From Pacificispira sp033344895 (GTDB lineage Bacteria > Pseudomonadota > Alphaproteobacteria > UBA8366 > Aestuariispiraceae): 64,000 nucleotides of DNA. The position numbers and the translations under genes are program-made. The notes below the pieces were generated by a model that saw only the letters and a program-made list of their open reading frames with translations, was not told the origin of the DNA and did no database searches. Each line of letters opens with the position of its first letter. The first letter of the stretch is position 1. Of this stretch, positions 42,797-51,982 are shown piece after piece. The stretch lies in the NCBI GenBank assembly GCA_965229685.1, contig OZ245920.1, forward strand, positions 2,108,001 to 2,172,000. The letters are read 5' to 3'.

Positions 42797-44209
42797 ATGG
42801 CCGATGCAGTGAAAAAGGTAATGGAGATGATCAAGGAAAACGACGTTCAGTACGTCGATTTCCGATTCACCGATCCGCGCGGAAAATGGCAGCACACGGC
42901 CCAGCACGTCTGCACGATCAACGAAGACATCTTCAAGGACGGCATCATGTTCGACGGTTCGTCGATCGCCGGTTGGAAGGCAATCAACGAATCCGACATG
43001 ATCCTGATGCCGGATCCGGAATCCGCCTGCATGGACCCGTTCGCGGTACAGCCGCTGATGATCCTGTTCTGCGACATCCTGGAACCGTCGACCGGGCAGC
43101 CCTATGACCGCGACCCGCGCTCCACGGCCAAGAAAGGCCTGGCCTACATGGCGAGCCTGGGCATCGGCGACACGGCGTATTTCGGTCCAGAAGCCGAATT
43201 CTTCGTCTTCGACGATGTCCGCTGGTCGACGTCGATGAACAACATGTCCTACCAGATCGACTCGGCGGAAGGCCCCTACAACACCTTCGCCGAATTCGAA
43301 GGCGGCAACCCGGGTCACCGCCCGGGCGTCAAGGGCGGCTACTTCCCGGTACCGCCGGTCGACAGCGAACAGGACCTGCGCGCTGAAATGGTTTCGACCA
43401 TGATGGGCATGGGCCTGCAGATGGAAAAGCACCACCACGAAGTCGCCCCGTCTCAGCATGAGCTAGGCATGCGCTTCGACACCCTGGTGCGTACCGCCGA
43501 CACCATGCAGATCTACAAATACGTCGTGCACATGGTTGCCCATCAGTACGGCAAGACGGCGACCTTCATGCCGAAGCCGATCGTCGGCGACAACGGCTCG
43601 GGCATGCACACGCACCAGTCGATCTGGAAAGACGGCAAGAACATGTTTGCCGGCAACGGCTATGCGGATCTGTCGGAATCCTGCCTGTTCTACATCGGCG
43701 GCATCATCAAACACGCCAAGGCCCTGAACGCCTTCACAAACCCGTCGACGAACAGCTACAAGCGACTGATCCCGGGCTTCGAAGCGCCGGTCCTGCTGGC
43801 TTATTCTGCCCGCAACCGGTCCGCGTCGATCCGCATTCCGTATGACGCCAACCCGAAGGGCAAGCGTCTGGAAGCCCGCTTCCCGGATGCCATGGCCAAC
43901 CCATATCTGGCCTACACCGCCATGCTGATGGCCGGTCTGGACGGTATCCAGAACAAGATCCACCCGGGCGACCCGATGGACAAGGATCTGTACGACCTGC
44001 CGCCGGAAGAACTGAAAGACATTCCGACGGTCTGCGGTTCGCTGCGTGAAGCACTGGAAAGCCTGGATGCCGACCGCGACTTCCTGAAGAAGGGCGACGT
44101 CTTCACCGACGACCAGATCGATGCCTATCTCGAACTGAAGTGGGAAGAAGTCTACAACGTCGAGCACACCACCCACCCGATGGAGTTCTCGATGTACTAC
44201 TCGTCGTAA
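42797..44209 (+). CDS. glnA: Glutamine synthetase type I
   Basis: A 470-residue GS-I that makes glutamine from glutamate, ammonia and ATP. Conserved blocks are MFDGSSIAGW (near 55), GPEAEFFVFD near 130 with metal-binding glutamates, GDNGSGMHTHQS (near 266) and the C-terminal DKDLYDLPPEE, whose tyrosine is the likely adenylylation site. It is regulated by PII-controlled adenylylation and at transcription through the sigma-54 promoter upstream of glnB. A clear terminator follows. Confidence 0.98.
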   Translation: MADAVKKVMEMIKENDVQYVDFRFTDPRGKWQHTAQHVCTINEDIFKDGIMFDGSSIAGWKAINESDMILMPDPESACMDPFAVQPLMILFCDILEPSTGQPYDRDPRSTAKKGLAYMASLGIGDTAYFGPEAEFFVFDDVRWSTSMNNMSYQIDSAEGPYNTFAEFEGGNPGHRPGVKGGYFPVPPVDSEQDLRAEMVSTMMGMGLQMEKHHHEVAPSQHELGMRFDTLVRTADTMQIYKYVVHMVAHQYGKTATFMPKPIVGDNGSGMHTHQSIWKDGKNMFAGNGYADLSESCLFYIGGIIKHAKALNAFTNPSTNSYKRLIPGFEAPVLLAYSARNRSASIRIPYDANPKGKRLEARFPDAMANPYLAYTAMLMAGLDGIQNKIHPGDPMDKDLYDLPPEELKDIPTVCGSLREALESLDADRDFLKKGDVFTDDQIDAYLELKWEEVYNVEHTTHPMEFSMYYSS

Positions 44210-44235
44210 TCACGACGACGCGTATCGACTTTGGA

Positions 44236-44263
44236 AGCCCCGCCTCTCTCCCGAGGCGGGGCT
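44236..44263 (+). terminator. Rho-independent terminator after glnA
   Basis: Perfect 10-base stem (AGCCCCGCCT at 44236-44245 with AGGCGGGGCT at 44254-44263), an 8-base loop and a following TTCGCTTTCC tract. It ends the glnB-glnA transcript 27 bases past the glnA stop. Confidence 0.9.
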
Positions 44264-44282
44264 TTCGCTTTCCCACGTACGC

Positions 44283-45377
44283 TCAGCAACCCAGATCGAG
44301 GGGCGGCAGCACATCCGCGTCGAGCGGCAGGTCAACGCGATTGACCCGCTCGGCCTCTCTTACCGTTCCCTTCCCCATGACACCGTTGATCAGCCAGTCC
44401 AGATCCCGTGACAGTTCCCGTACCGGCCGCAAACGTTCGGCCACGATGGGCAGTATCCCGTTCGGGGTCAGTTGCCCAATCTCAAAACGGAAGACGTAAT
44501 CGGGGGTCAGGCCCATTCGAAGGTCGGCAACACGGACAATTTCGCCCTCCCGCTCCAGGCGGACGAATCCTTCGCTGAACTCCGCAATCCTATTCAGTTC
44601 CGTCAGAGATGAGGCACAGGACAGCGCCTCTACATTGCGGTGATGGGCATAGGCCAGCACCTCCTCCGTTCCCCCCAGCAAAGGCACGTAGAGGTTCACG
44701 TAATCGTCGTCACGCAGCAGGACGACCTTCCAGAACAGGGTGTTGAAGGGCACCGGTGTTGCCAGGAACCGATCCGCCGGCAGCCGCTCACCGACCGCGT
44801 CCGCCGCCCTGGCAAGCGCGACCTGCTGTGCCCCTGCGGACCACGCCAGATACCCGGTCGACAACATGAAGGCTGCCATGAGGCCACGTCGAAACCGGTC
44901 CTGCCAGCGGGACAGGAACAGGGCCCAGATCGTGAGCACAAGGAGCGGCAGCGTATATAGCGGGTCGATAATGAAGATTGAGCCGAGCCCGAACGGCTCC
45001 GCCGATATCGGCCAGAACAGCTGCGTGCCGTATACCGTCATGGCATCCAGCAGGGCATGCGTCGCGAAACAAAGATAGACGGCGGCATAGACCCGCCATC
45101 GGCTCAGGGGTTGCTCCGCCTTTCCGAACGCTCTGAACAACCTCAGGATCGCCTCTCCGAAAAGAGGCGTCGCTAGGAGATGAACTACCAGGGAATGGGT
45201 CGCTCCGCGATGCAGGACAAAGCTGTCGACGGGGCCGTCATATGGGAAAAAGACATCCAGATCCGGGACCGTGCCCAGCAATCCACCGACAATGACCGCT
45301 TTCCTGGGCCCGATGCCAGGCCCCAGCGCCGCGGCGCCGACACAGGCGCCCAGTACGAATTGTGTCGCTGAATCCAC
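44283..45377 (-). CDS. Metal-dependent hydrolase-like membrane protein (DUF457/YdjM family)
   Basis: A 364-residue protein. The N-terminal half has several hydrophobic helices and the family blocks GGLLGTVPDLDVFFP (near 31-45) and VLHRGATHSLVVHLL (near 54-68), whose Asp and His residues probably bind metal. The C-terminal half (from about 200) is soluble and acidic. YdjM in E. coli is a LexA-regulated inner-membrane protein of unknown role; no LexA box was sought successfully here. The start is GTG at 45377, with AGGAGA eight bases upstream. It converges with glnA. Confidence 0.85.
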   Translation of the reverse strand: MDSATQFVLGACVGAAALGPGIGPRKAVIVGGLLGTVPDLDVFFPYDGPVDSFVLHRGATHSLVVHLLATPLFGEAILRLFRAFGKAEQPLSRWRVYAAVYLCFATHALLDAMTVYGTQLFWPISAEPFGLGSIFIIDPLYTLPLLVLTIWALFLSRWQDRFRRGLMAAFMLSTGYLAWSAGAQQVALARAADAVGERLPADRFLATPVPFNTLFWKVVLLRDDDYVNLYVPLLGGTEEVLAYAHHRNVEALSCASSLTELNRIAEFSEGFVRLEREGEIVRVADLRMGLTPDYVFRFEIGQLTPNGILPIVAERLRPVRELSRDLDWLINGVMGKGTVREAERVNRVDLPLDADVLPPLDLGC

Positions 45378-45576
45378 GCCTTATCTCCTGATACCCGGTC
45401 GATCCCCAGAAGCCTGTATGTAGGGTGCCGCCATCGATTGTCACGCTTTGTCGCGAGGTATGCACCGAATGCAGGGCTAGGTTACGCCGCTCGCGTTTGT
45501 ACTGCACTGCAACTAGGCGCATCTATGGCGCGTCGCGATGAGGCGACATGACAAATTCCGAAGACGGAGAACACCC

Positions 45577-45660
45577 ATGGACACCGTCCTGTGTTCAGCC
45601 CTTCTGCTGGTAGCGGCGATCGCCGCAAATGCAGAAACGCTCACCCGGGCGTTCAGCTGA
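45577..45660 (+). CDS. Possible 27-residue hydrophobic peptide (small ORF)
   Basis: MDTVLCSALLLVAAIAANAE followed by seven more residues and a TGA. GGAGA lies six bases before the ATG, a good ribosome-binding site. The peptide looks like a bare signal peptide or tiny membrane protein, with a possible AxA cleavage site (ANA). A rho-independent terminator follows at about 45684-45719. It is on the plus strand between two minus-strand genes, so it would be an independent transcript. A second short ORF (45548-45613, another frame) overlaps it. It could instead be part of a non-coding RNA. Confidence 0.4.
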   Translation: MDTVLCSALLLVAAIAANAETLTRAFS

Positions 45661-45682
45661 CACCCATTTCCCAAATTAGGTA

Positions 45683-45719
45683 GCGGCCCCGGCCTGTATC
45701 AGGCGGGGCCGTTACTTTT
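45683..45719 (+). terminator. Rho-independent terminator downstream of the small ORF
   Basis: CGGCCCCGGCCT pairs with AGGCGGGGCCG across a 5-base loop with one bulged G, followed by TTACTTTTT. Its orientation fits a short plus-strand transcript starting upstream of 45577. It lies before the stop of the convergent minus-strand dehydratase gene and could also limit read-through into it. Confidence 0.8.
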
Positions 45720-45734
45720 TGGGCGCGATCTCCA

Positions 45735-46673
45735 TTACGACGCGGACTCGGCGATCTTTGCCGGATCGGTGTTGCCGCCACAGACCAGAACACCGACACG
45801 CTCTTTCGGTTCGGGCCTATAGGCTCCGCCGACCAGCGCTGCCAGGGCCGTGGCGCCCCCCGGTTCCGCGATCAAACGCAGGCGATCCCACAGCAGTCTC
45901 TGGGCCGCGCGTACCGCATCGTCCCCAACGAGGACGCTCTCCGAAACGAATGCCTGCGCCGCTGCGAAACCCAGTTCACCGACGCGACGCGCCCCGAGTG
46001 AATCCGCGGCAGGTCCGGATACGGTCACATCCACGGGATGCCCTGCCTCGAGCGCCGCGTTCAAACAGGGAGTACCGACCGTTTCGACGGCCACCACCTT
46101 CTTCCGTCCGCACAACCAGCTTGCAACGCCGCCGATCAGGCCGCCGCCTCCAACGGCAATCAGGTAGGTATCCACGTCCGGCGCCTGCGCTTCGAACTCC
46201 AGCCCCACGGTTCCCTGTCCGGCGAGAATATCCGGCTGATCGTAGGCATGCAGAAGCACCGCGCTGGTTTCCGCCTGTCGTGCCTGGCAAGCCTCCAACG
46301 CCTCCGCAAACTCCCGCCCGACAACGTTCAGCGTTGCGCCATAGGATTCCAGCAGCCGCTTTTTTGCCGGCGAGACAATCTCCGGTACGAAAATTTCAGC
46401 CCTGTATCCCAGGCGCCGCGCTGCAAAGGCCACCGCAGCCCCATGGTTGCCCCCGGATGCGGCAATCGCACCGGCGGACGGAACGGACTGCGACAACAAC
46501 GCATTGAACGCACCACGCGGCTTGAAGGAGGAAGCATGCTGAAGCTGTTCGAGCTTAAGCGTGACGTCGACGCCATCGAGAAAATCGCCGGCGGGGAGTG
46601 ATATGACCGGCGTGCGGCGGATATAGGACCCGATCCGATCATAGGCGGCGGAGATGTCATTTTTCGCAATCAT
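45735..46673 (-). CDS. Threonine/serine dehydratase-like PLP enzyme
   Basis: A 312-residue fold type II PLP enzyme. Lys51 in ASSFKPRGAFNAL is the Schiff-base lysine, ASGGNHGAAVAFAA (near 72-85) binds the cofactor carboxylate, and GGGGLIGGVASW (near 175-186) binds the phosphate. The length matches biodegradative threonine dehydratase, serine racemase or the related ectoine/hydroxyectoine-type dehydratases; the C-terminal ACT domain of IlvA is absent. Substrate specificity cannot be decided from motifs. Confidence 0.9.
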   Translation of the reverse strand: MIAKNDISAAYDRIGSYIRRTPVISLPAGDFLDGVDVTLKLEQLQHASSFKPRGAFNALLSQSVPSAGAIAASGGNHGAAVAFAARRLGYRAEIFVPEIVSPAKKRLLESYGATLNVVGREFAEALEACQARQAETSAVLLHAYDQPDILAGQGTVGLEFEAQAPDVDTYLIAVGGGGLIGGVASWLCGRKKVVAVETVGTPCLNAALEAGHPVDVTVSGPAADSLGARRVGELGFAAAQAFVSESVLVGDDAVRAAQRLLWDRLRLIAEPGGATALAALVGGAYRPEPKERVGVLVCGGNTDPAKIAESAS

Positions 46674-46853
46674 CGATGGCCCCTACAGTCTTGTTTCCGG
46701 AACCGGTAGCCGCCGGTTGCCGCTCTGGCAAGTTTTGATCCGTCACCGAATTATTGCCTCAACGGCGCAATCGCCTCCCTTCCTAAAGCAATGCAAAAAC
46801 TCTATGTTAACCAACCGGCATAAGGTAGGGCGCCGGGATTTAGGGGATGGCCG

Positions 46854-47330
46854 TTGGTCAAATTTGAAGTCGATCCGCTGTTCGAAATTCTCGAGCAGCC
46901 TGAACTGCAGGAAGCAAGGGCGCTCCACGACTACTGGCGGTCATTATGGACCGGCACGGAACTGCCGAACCGGAACGACATCAAGCTTGAAGAGGTCGCC
47001 AGACTGGGATGCGCCGACCGGATCTTCATCATGGATCCACTTCCGAACGGCGATTGGCAGTATCGCCTGCTGGGCAGCGAAATCGTCCGCTATTTCGGGC
47101 GCGACGTGACCGGTGTCCCCTTTCGGCGGCACATGCGCGCCGACGAGGCCGAAGAGGCCATCCGAATTTCGAACCAGGTTGCACAATCGAGAACGCCGAT
47201 CTTCCTGAAGGTTCGGTTCGCCAGCGGCGACCATATCGGCATCATCGAAACCATGTCGCTGCCAATCCTGGCGCGGAAAGGCGGTCAGATCTGGCTGTTC
47301 GGCGGAACCTTTTTCACCCCCGACCCTTAG
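46854..47330 (+). CDS. PAS domain-containing protein (DUF6505/PAS_5 type)
   Basis: A 158-residue protein made of one PAS-like domain. Features include residues LHDYWRSLWTGTELPNRNDI near 24-43 and WQYRLLGSEIVRYFGRDVTG near 68-87, which match a group of small PAS proteins abundant in alphaproteobacteria. There is no output domain, so it may act as a sensor subunit or bind a ligand. The start is a TTG with AGGGG seven bases upstream. Its stop lies 17 bases inside the convergent alpha/beta hydrolase gene. Confidence 0.75.
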   Translation: MVKFEVDPLFEILEQPELQEARALHDYWRSLWTGTELPNRNDIKLEEVARLGCADRIFIMDPLPNGDWQYRLLGSEIVRYFGRDVTGVPFRRHMRADEAEEAIRISNQVAQSRTPIFLKVRFASGDHIGIIETMSLPILARKGGQIWLFGGTFFTPDP

Positions 47331-48162
47331 CCATGTGCTCCGTCACGAACCTTTCTATATCGGTCAGAAATCCGTGTTCAAACAGATCGACATGGCCCGC
47401 TTCCGGCTTGTACACGAATTCCTTCGGTTCCTGCGCCACCTGAAAAAGGCGTCTGCCATGGCGTTCGGGGATGATCCGGTCCTGGCCACCATGCCCGATC
47501 AGTACAGGTATTCGGACATTCGCAATGCGCGCGGCGGAATCGAAACGGTCCTTCAGAAGCAGTCGGACCGGCACGTACCAATAGAGCCGCGCGGCCACTT
47601 CCATGACGCTGTCGAAAGGCGCATCGAGGACAAGCGCACCGAGATCCGGTCGTTCCGCCGCCAGGGCCGTTGCGACACCGGAACCAAGCGATTCCCCGAA
47701 CAGAACGATCCGATCCGGCGCTATCCCGCGGTCCTGCAGCCAGTTCAAAACAGCGCGCCCATCGGCGATCAGCGCGTCCTCCGATGGTCGCCCGTCGGTG
47801 CCCGCATTGTATCGATAGGCCGGCATCAGGACGCCCCAACCTTTCGATAGGAACGCCGTCATGCGCTCTTCCCGGTCGGCCTGGCTTCCGGCATTGCCAT
47901 GAAAATACAGGAGCACCGGCGCATCCGCCGACGCTGGCGCCGCCCACCAGGAAAACAGTCCCAGACCGTCATGCGAGGGGACTTCTTCGATCGAAACATG
48001 TCCGGACAGGACCGCCCCGGGACGCGGTCGGTCGCCATTGGGGTGGTACAACAGGGCCCGTTGCGCGATGTACAGGCCGAGCACCAGCATCACATAGGCC
48101 AGCAGGACCGCCCCTGTAATCATCAATGTCACGGTCATGATCGGCCCGGCCATTCCTCGCAT
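47314..48162 (-). CDS. Alpha/beta hydrolase with N-terminal membrane anchor
   Basis: About 282 residues from the ATG at 48162 (an ATG at 48219 is possible; the open frame to 48405 runs into the divergent gene and is rejected). One transmembrane helix (residues ~8-30) precedes an alpha/beta-hydrolase domain: YFHGNAGSQADREERM holds the oxyanion hole, LFGESLGSGVATAL the serine nucleophile, GHGGQDRIIP the acidic residue and EAGHVDLF the histidine. It resembles ABHD13/BEM46-type serine hydrolases. The substrate is unknown. Confidence 0.88.
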   Translation of the reverse strand: MRGMAGPIMTVTLMITGAVLLAYVMLVLGLYIAQRALLYHPNGDRPRPGAVLSGHVSIEEVPSHDGLGLFSWWAAPASADAPVLLYFHGNAGSQADREERMTAFLSKGWGVLMPAYRYNAGTDGRPSEDALIADGRAVLNWLQDRGIAPDRIVLFGESLGSGVATALAAERPDLGALVLDAPFDSVMEVAARLYWYVPVRLLLKDRFDSAARIANVRIPVLIGHGGQDRIIPERHGRRLFQVAQEPKEFVYKPEAGHVDLFEHGFLTDIERFVTEHMAKGRG

Positions 48163-48277
48163 CGGTTCCCACCGTTGATAGCCTTCGTGTCGGTTGCGGT
48201 CCAGTGAACCATGCCGCATGATTTCACCCGGCTGCCGGCGATTAGCCCGCTCGGTCCGAAACAGTGTCGGAAACCGC

Positions 48278-49102
48278 ATGTCGATTCCGAAGGATATCGT
48301 TCCGAAATCGGGCCGCAAGTCGGTCTGCGGTGGCATGTCCCGCCGCGCGGCCCTCGTGTCCGGCACCGCGGCCTTGCTGACCGGTCCGGTCCATGCCCAG
48401 GGCAACCTGCCGGTCGATCTGATCCTGCTCCTCGCTATTGACTGTTCCTACAGTGTCAGCCGCACTGAATACAATCTGCAGACACAAGGCCTCGCCCTCG
48501 CCTTCCTGGACCCGGAAATCGTCGAGGCAGCCCTGGCGGGACCGAACGGCAGAATCGCCCTCGCGGTGATGCAGTGGTCCAGCGAGAACAGCCAGATCCC
48601 GAGCATTCCCTGGAGGCTAATCGACACGCCCGAAGCGGCGGTCCAGTTCTCCGTTCACCTCTCCACCATGGCGCGCCAGACGGCGGATGGTGCAACAGCC
48701 CTCGGAGACGCGCTCAGCCAGGCTGGCGCATATATCCAGTCGGCCCCATACGACGCGTTCCGGCGGGTCATCGATGTTTCAGGTGACGGTCGGAAGAATA
48801 CCGGTTCTGTCGTCACGCCGGTACGGGACGCTCTGGTGGAACGCGGCATAACGATCAACGCGCTCGCCATCCTGAACGAGGATCCGGAGCTCGACGCCTA
48901 TTACGCGCGCGACCTGATTGGCGGCATCGGATCCTTTGTCATGATCGCCAACGACTACAAGGAGTATGGCAAAGCGATCCGAAAGAAGTTGCTTCGCGAG
49001 ATTCGGTTCGTACCGGTTTCCGAGGCCGATCCGGGGCGTCTGCAGTCAGAATGGCCAGCCCGGAACGGACTTCGGGAGGGCCAGAAAAATCGGGATTCCT
49101 AA
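48278..49102 (+). CDS. DUF1194 von Willebrand factor A-like protein, Tat-exported
   Basis: About 274 residues from ATG 48278 (or 48335). Near the N-terminus MSRRAALVSGTAALLTGPVH is a twin-arginine signal (SRRAAL), so export by Tat is expected. The domain begins LILLLAIDCSYSVSRTEY, with the metal-ion-dependent adhesion site DxSxS, and continues with SGDGRKNTGSVVTPVRDAL, typical of DUF1194. These proteins have unknown function, and the VWA fold suggests protein binding. Both starts leave a promoter-sized gap to the divergent hydrolase. An upstream in-frame codon at 48194 is unlikely. Confidence 0.82.
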   Translation: MSIPKDIVPKSGRKSVCGGMSRRAALVSGTAALLTGPVHAQGNLPVDLILLLAIDCSYSVSRTEYNLQTQGLALAFLDPEIVEAALAGPNGRIALAVMQWSSENSQIPSIPWRLIDTPEAAVQFSVHLSTMARQTADGATALGDALSQAGAYIQSAPYDAFRRVIDVSGDGRKNTGSVVTPVRDALVERGITINALAILNEDPELDAYYARDLIGGIGSFVMIANDYKEYGKAIRKKLLREIRFVPVSEADPGRLQSEWPARNGLREGQKNRDS

Positions 49103-49276
49103 TACGTTAACCATGACTTATCCTTGCCCGGCCAACCAGAAAGTTGGTATGGACGGCACGTCGAGAATCATTGAGTATCCAATAGTGGCCTATCATATCC
49201 GCGTGACGGCATGTGTTAGACTGCAAGATAACCCGATGTGTAACATCGCCTATTGCAGGGTGAGGGACGCGAATAC

Positions 49277-49771
49277 ATGACGGATTTGTCCCGCGAGGAG
49301 CTCCGGGCACACCTGTCCGCCGTCGAGGCGCAGGTGCGGGCCGCTTTGCGTATCGTCGCGGCCGAATCCAAATCCGTCCAGCAGGCGCACAGCGCGCTTC
49401 GCGCGGACCTGTCCGCAGCCCTGATCCGGCTGCAATCGGAGATGAATGACGGAAACAAGCGTGTCGACGGAAAGGTTGAGAAGGTGATCACCGAAATCAA
49501 CGGCCTTTCCCGGCAACGCCGTCTGACCGCTGCAATCCTGACCACGCTGGTTCTTCTGTTCGGTATCACGCTGGGGCTTTTCGCCGGCGGTGGCTGGTAT
49601 CTGGTCAGTCAGAAGGGCGGAACATCCTCGATGTCCGCTCCTTTCGGTCAGTCCTCATCCTCGGGTGCCGGTCAATCCGCACCCGCGGCCAGCATTGCAT
49701 TGCCCAGCGCGGGCAGCACCCAGACCGGTACCGGGCAAGATTCCCAGCGCGGTGTCGTTACCGCACAGTAG
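49277..49771 (+). CDS. Small membrane protein with coiled coil (unknown function)
   Basis: A 164-residue protein. Residues 2-75 are a likely coiled coil (heptad-like Leu/Ala/Val in VEAQVRAALRIVAAESKSVQ), residues ~85-108 a transmembrane helix (AAILTTLVLLFGITLGLFAG) and the rest a Ser/Gly/Ala-rich periplasmic tail of low complexity. GAGGGA lies nine bases before the ATG at 49277; a TTG at 49253 would extend the frame but lacks a site. No family was recognised. The preceding 174-base gap contains an A+T-rich stretch likely to be its promoter. Confidence 0.65.
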   Translation: MTDLSREELRAHLSAVEAQVRAALRIVAAESKSVQQAHSALRADLSAALIRLQSEMNDGNKRVDGKVEKVITEINGLSRQRRLTAAILTTLVLLFGITLGLFAGGGWYLVSQKGGTSSMSAPFGQSSSSGAGQSAPAASIALPSAGSTQTGTGQDSQRGVVTAQ

Positions 49772-49798
49772 TCCTACCGGCGCGTTGCGGACCACACA

Positions 49799-51838
49799 CT
49801 ACAGATTGATGCAGAGCCGCAAGGCGTCATAGGTTGCCGCCGCAATGTTGCGTGACGTGACGCAATCGCCGATGCGGTAGACGCGATACCCGTCGCCGTG
49901 AGCCTCCTCATACGGCTGTTGTCTGCCCGCAGCCAGGGCCTCAAGATCCATGCGTCCACCGTTTGTCGCCCTGCCCCGAAGATCCTGAAAGATCCCGTCC
50001 ATCGGAAAGGTGCCGTGTTCGACCACGACCCGGTCGGCCGAGACTTCTTCCACTTCCGTGGTGATCTCGTTCTCGAAGCGCGCGATCAGACGGTTGCCGT
50101 CACGACGGACATCGATCAGGCGGCGGTCCATTTTCGGATCGACCTTCAATTCGTAGAGGCGTTTCTTCCAGAAGACCCTCTCACCATAGGCCTGTTCCTG
50201 GATGCGCATGTCATCGATCGAATAGAGGGAAACCGATGCGCCCGCCTGACGCAGGCGTTCGACGGCAGTCGGTGCCGCGTGACGACCGGTTCCGTCCCAA
50301 ACGATGACCTCCTCTCCGCCTGTCGGCGTATCGGTCAGGACATCCCAGGATGTGGTCACATGTTCCGCCCCGGGGATCCATTCCGTATCCGGAATCCCGC
50401 CTGTCGCGACAATGACCACATCGGCCCTCAGCGCCTCGACATCCGACGGCTCCATGAAGCGGTTCAAATATACCGTGACGCCGAGACGCTCCAGCTCCTG
50501 CGCCCGCCAGTCCACCACCCCGACAATATCGCCGCGCCAGCTGGCGGTCTTGGCAAGCTGGACCTGGCCCCCCAGTTGAGCCGACGCTTCATACAATTCC
50601 ACGACATGGCCGCGTTCGGCGCAGACCCGTGCCGCCTCAAGCCCGGCTGGCCCGCCCCCGACGACCACGATCCTCTTGGCCGGGCCTTCGGATCTGGTGA
50701 TGACGTGCGGGAATCGGGTTTCCCGGCCGGTGGACGGATTATGAAGGCAGGTCGGCCGATGTTCCGACATGCAATGCGTGGCGCCGACACAGGGCCGAAC
50801 GCGATCCGCCTCCCCCGCCTCCAGTTTTCGGACAATGTAGGGATCGGCGATATGCGCGCGCGTCATGCCGACCATATCCAGAAGCCCCTCGGCAATGGCG
50901 TAACGGGCGGTGGCTAGGTCTGAGATGCGTGCGGCGTGAAAGACCGGCAGTTTGACGGCGCGCTTGAACTTGGCTGCCTTTTCCAACCAGGGTGCGATCG
51001 GCATCGCCATGCCCGGCATGTTATCCTTTGCAAGGCTGAGCGCCGTGTCCATCCGTCCATAGATGGCATTGAAGAAATCAAGCGTGCCACTCTCCTGGAA
51101 CTTCTCGGCAATGGCCAGACAGTCCTCGTCGGTCAGGCCGCCGGCCAACCCTTCGTCGACCACGAAACGGAACCCGACCAGGAAGTCATCCCCTACCCTG
51201 CGCCGGATTTCATCGTAGACCATCAGACCGAAGCGGCATCGGTTTTCCAGGGATCCGCCGAACTCATCTGTTCGCTTGTTCGTGGCCGGGGACAGAAACT
51301 GCCCGATCAGATGGCCGCCGGCCAGCGTCTCGATACCGTCCAGGCCGCCTTCCTTGCAGCGCCAGGCGGCATCCCCAAACGCCTTCACCACGCGATCGAT
51401 GTCGTCGCGGTCCATCTCCCGGGCGAAGGCGCGATGCAGGGTTTCGCGGGTCGGCGACGGCGCGATCATCGGCAGCCAGTCACCGGCATAGGAATCCCCG
51501 CGTCGGCCCAGATGGGTGATCTGGCACATCAGGGCCGCACCGTGGCGATGCATACGCTCCGAGAAACGCTGCAGATGCGGGATCACCGCGTCGACCCCGA
51601 TATTCAGTTGTTGAAAGGTATTGGGGCTGTCCGCGGCGACGTTGGATGACCCGCCGAACATGGAAAGGCCGATGCCCCCCTTTGCCTTCTCCTCATGATA
51701 GGCCTGATATCGTTCCGCAGGCATCCCATCGTCGTGCAGGCCGCAGGCATGGCTGGTGCTCATGATCCTGTTCCGGATCGTCAGATGCTTGATGGTGATC
51801 GGCTGCAGCAAAGGGTCCTTGGTAACGGTATCCGGCAT
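49799..51838 (-). CDS. NADH:flavin oxidoreductase/FAD-Fe-S protein (DgcA/N-demethylase-like)
   Basis: A 679-residue two-part enzyme: an FMN-binding TIM barrel (residues ~1-350) related to old yellow enzyme, an Fe-S segment with CVGATHCMSEHRPTCLHNPS, and a FAD/NAD(P)-binding half (IVVVGGGPAGLEAARVCAER near 393-412). This architecture is shared by 2,4-dienoyl-CoA reductase, trimethylamine dehydrogenase and the dimethylglycine or N-methylproline demethylases (DgcA, HpbA). The cysteine spacing (C-x5-C-x7-C) looks closest to the latter group. Substrate is unproven. Confidence 0.85.
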   Translation of the reverse strand: MPDTVTKDPLLQPITIKHLTIRNRIMSTSHACGLHDDGMPAERYQAYHEEKAKGGIGLSMFGGSSNVAADSPNTFQQLNIGVDAVIPHLQRFSERMHRHGAALMCQITHLGRRGDSYAGDWLPMIAPSPTRETLHRAFAREMDRDDIDRVVKAFGDAAWRCKEGGLDGIETLAGGHLIGQFLSPATNKRTDEFGGSLENRCRFGLMVYDEIRRRVGDDFLVGFRFVVDEGLAGGLTDEDCLAIAEKFQESGTLDFFNAIYGRMDTALSLAKDNMPGMAMPIAPWLEKAAKFKRAVKLPVFHAARISDLATARYAIAEGLLDMVGMTRAHIADPYIVRKLEAGEADRVRPCVGATHCMSEHRPTCLHNPSTGRETRFPHVITRSEGPAKRIVVVGGGPAGLEAARVCAERGHVVELYEASAQLGGQVQLAKTASWRGDIVGVVDWRAQELERLGVTVYLNRFMEPSDVEALRADVVIVATGGIPDTEWIPGAEHVTTSWDVLTDTPTGGEEVIVWDGTGRHAAPTAVERLRQAGASVSLYSIDDMRIQEQAYGERVFWKKRLYELKVDPKMDRRLIDVRRDGNRLIARFENEITTEVEEVSADRVVVEHGTFPMDGIFQDLRGRATNGGRMDLEALAAGRQQPYEEAHGDGYRVYRIGDCVTSRNIAAATYDALRLCINL

Positions 51839-51982
51839 GGCGGGCGCTCTCCCGTTTGGCTGAAAAGTGTCGGCTGGACAGACGGGAAGCCTATCAAGGC
51901 CATTTCGGAATAAAAGCAGGTCACGGTAACAGCCGTCGTGCCGTCACGGAACGAGTGTCTTTGAGTTGCATTTCCCCCAACA

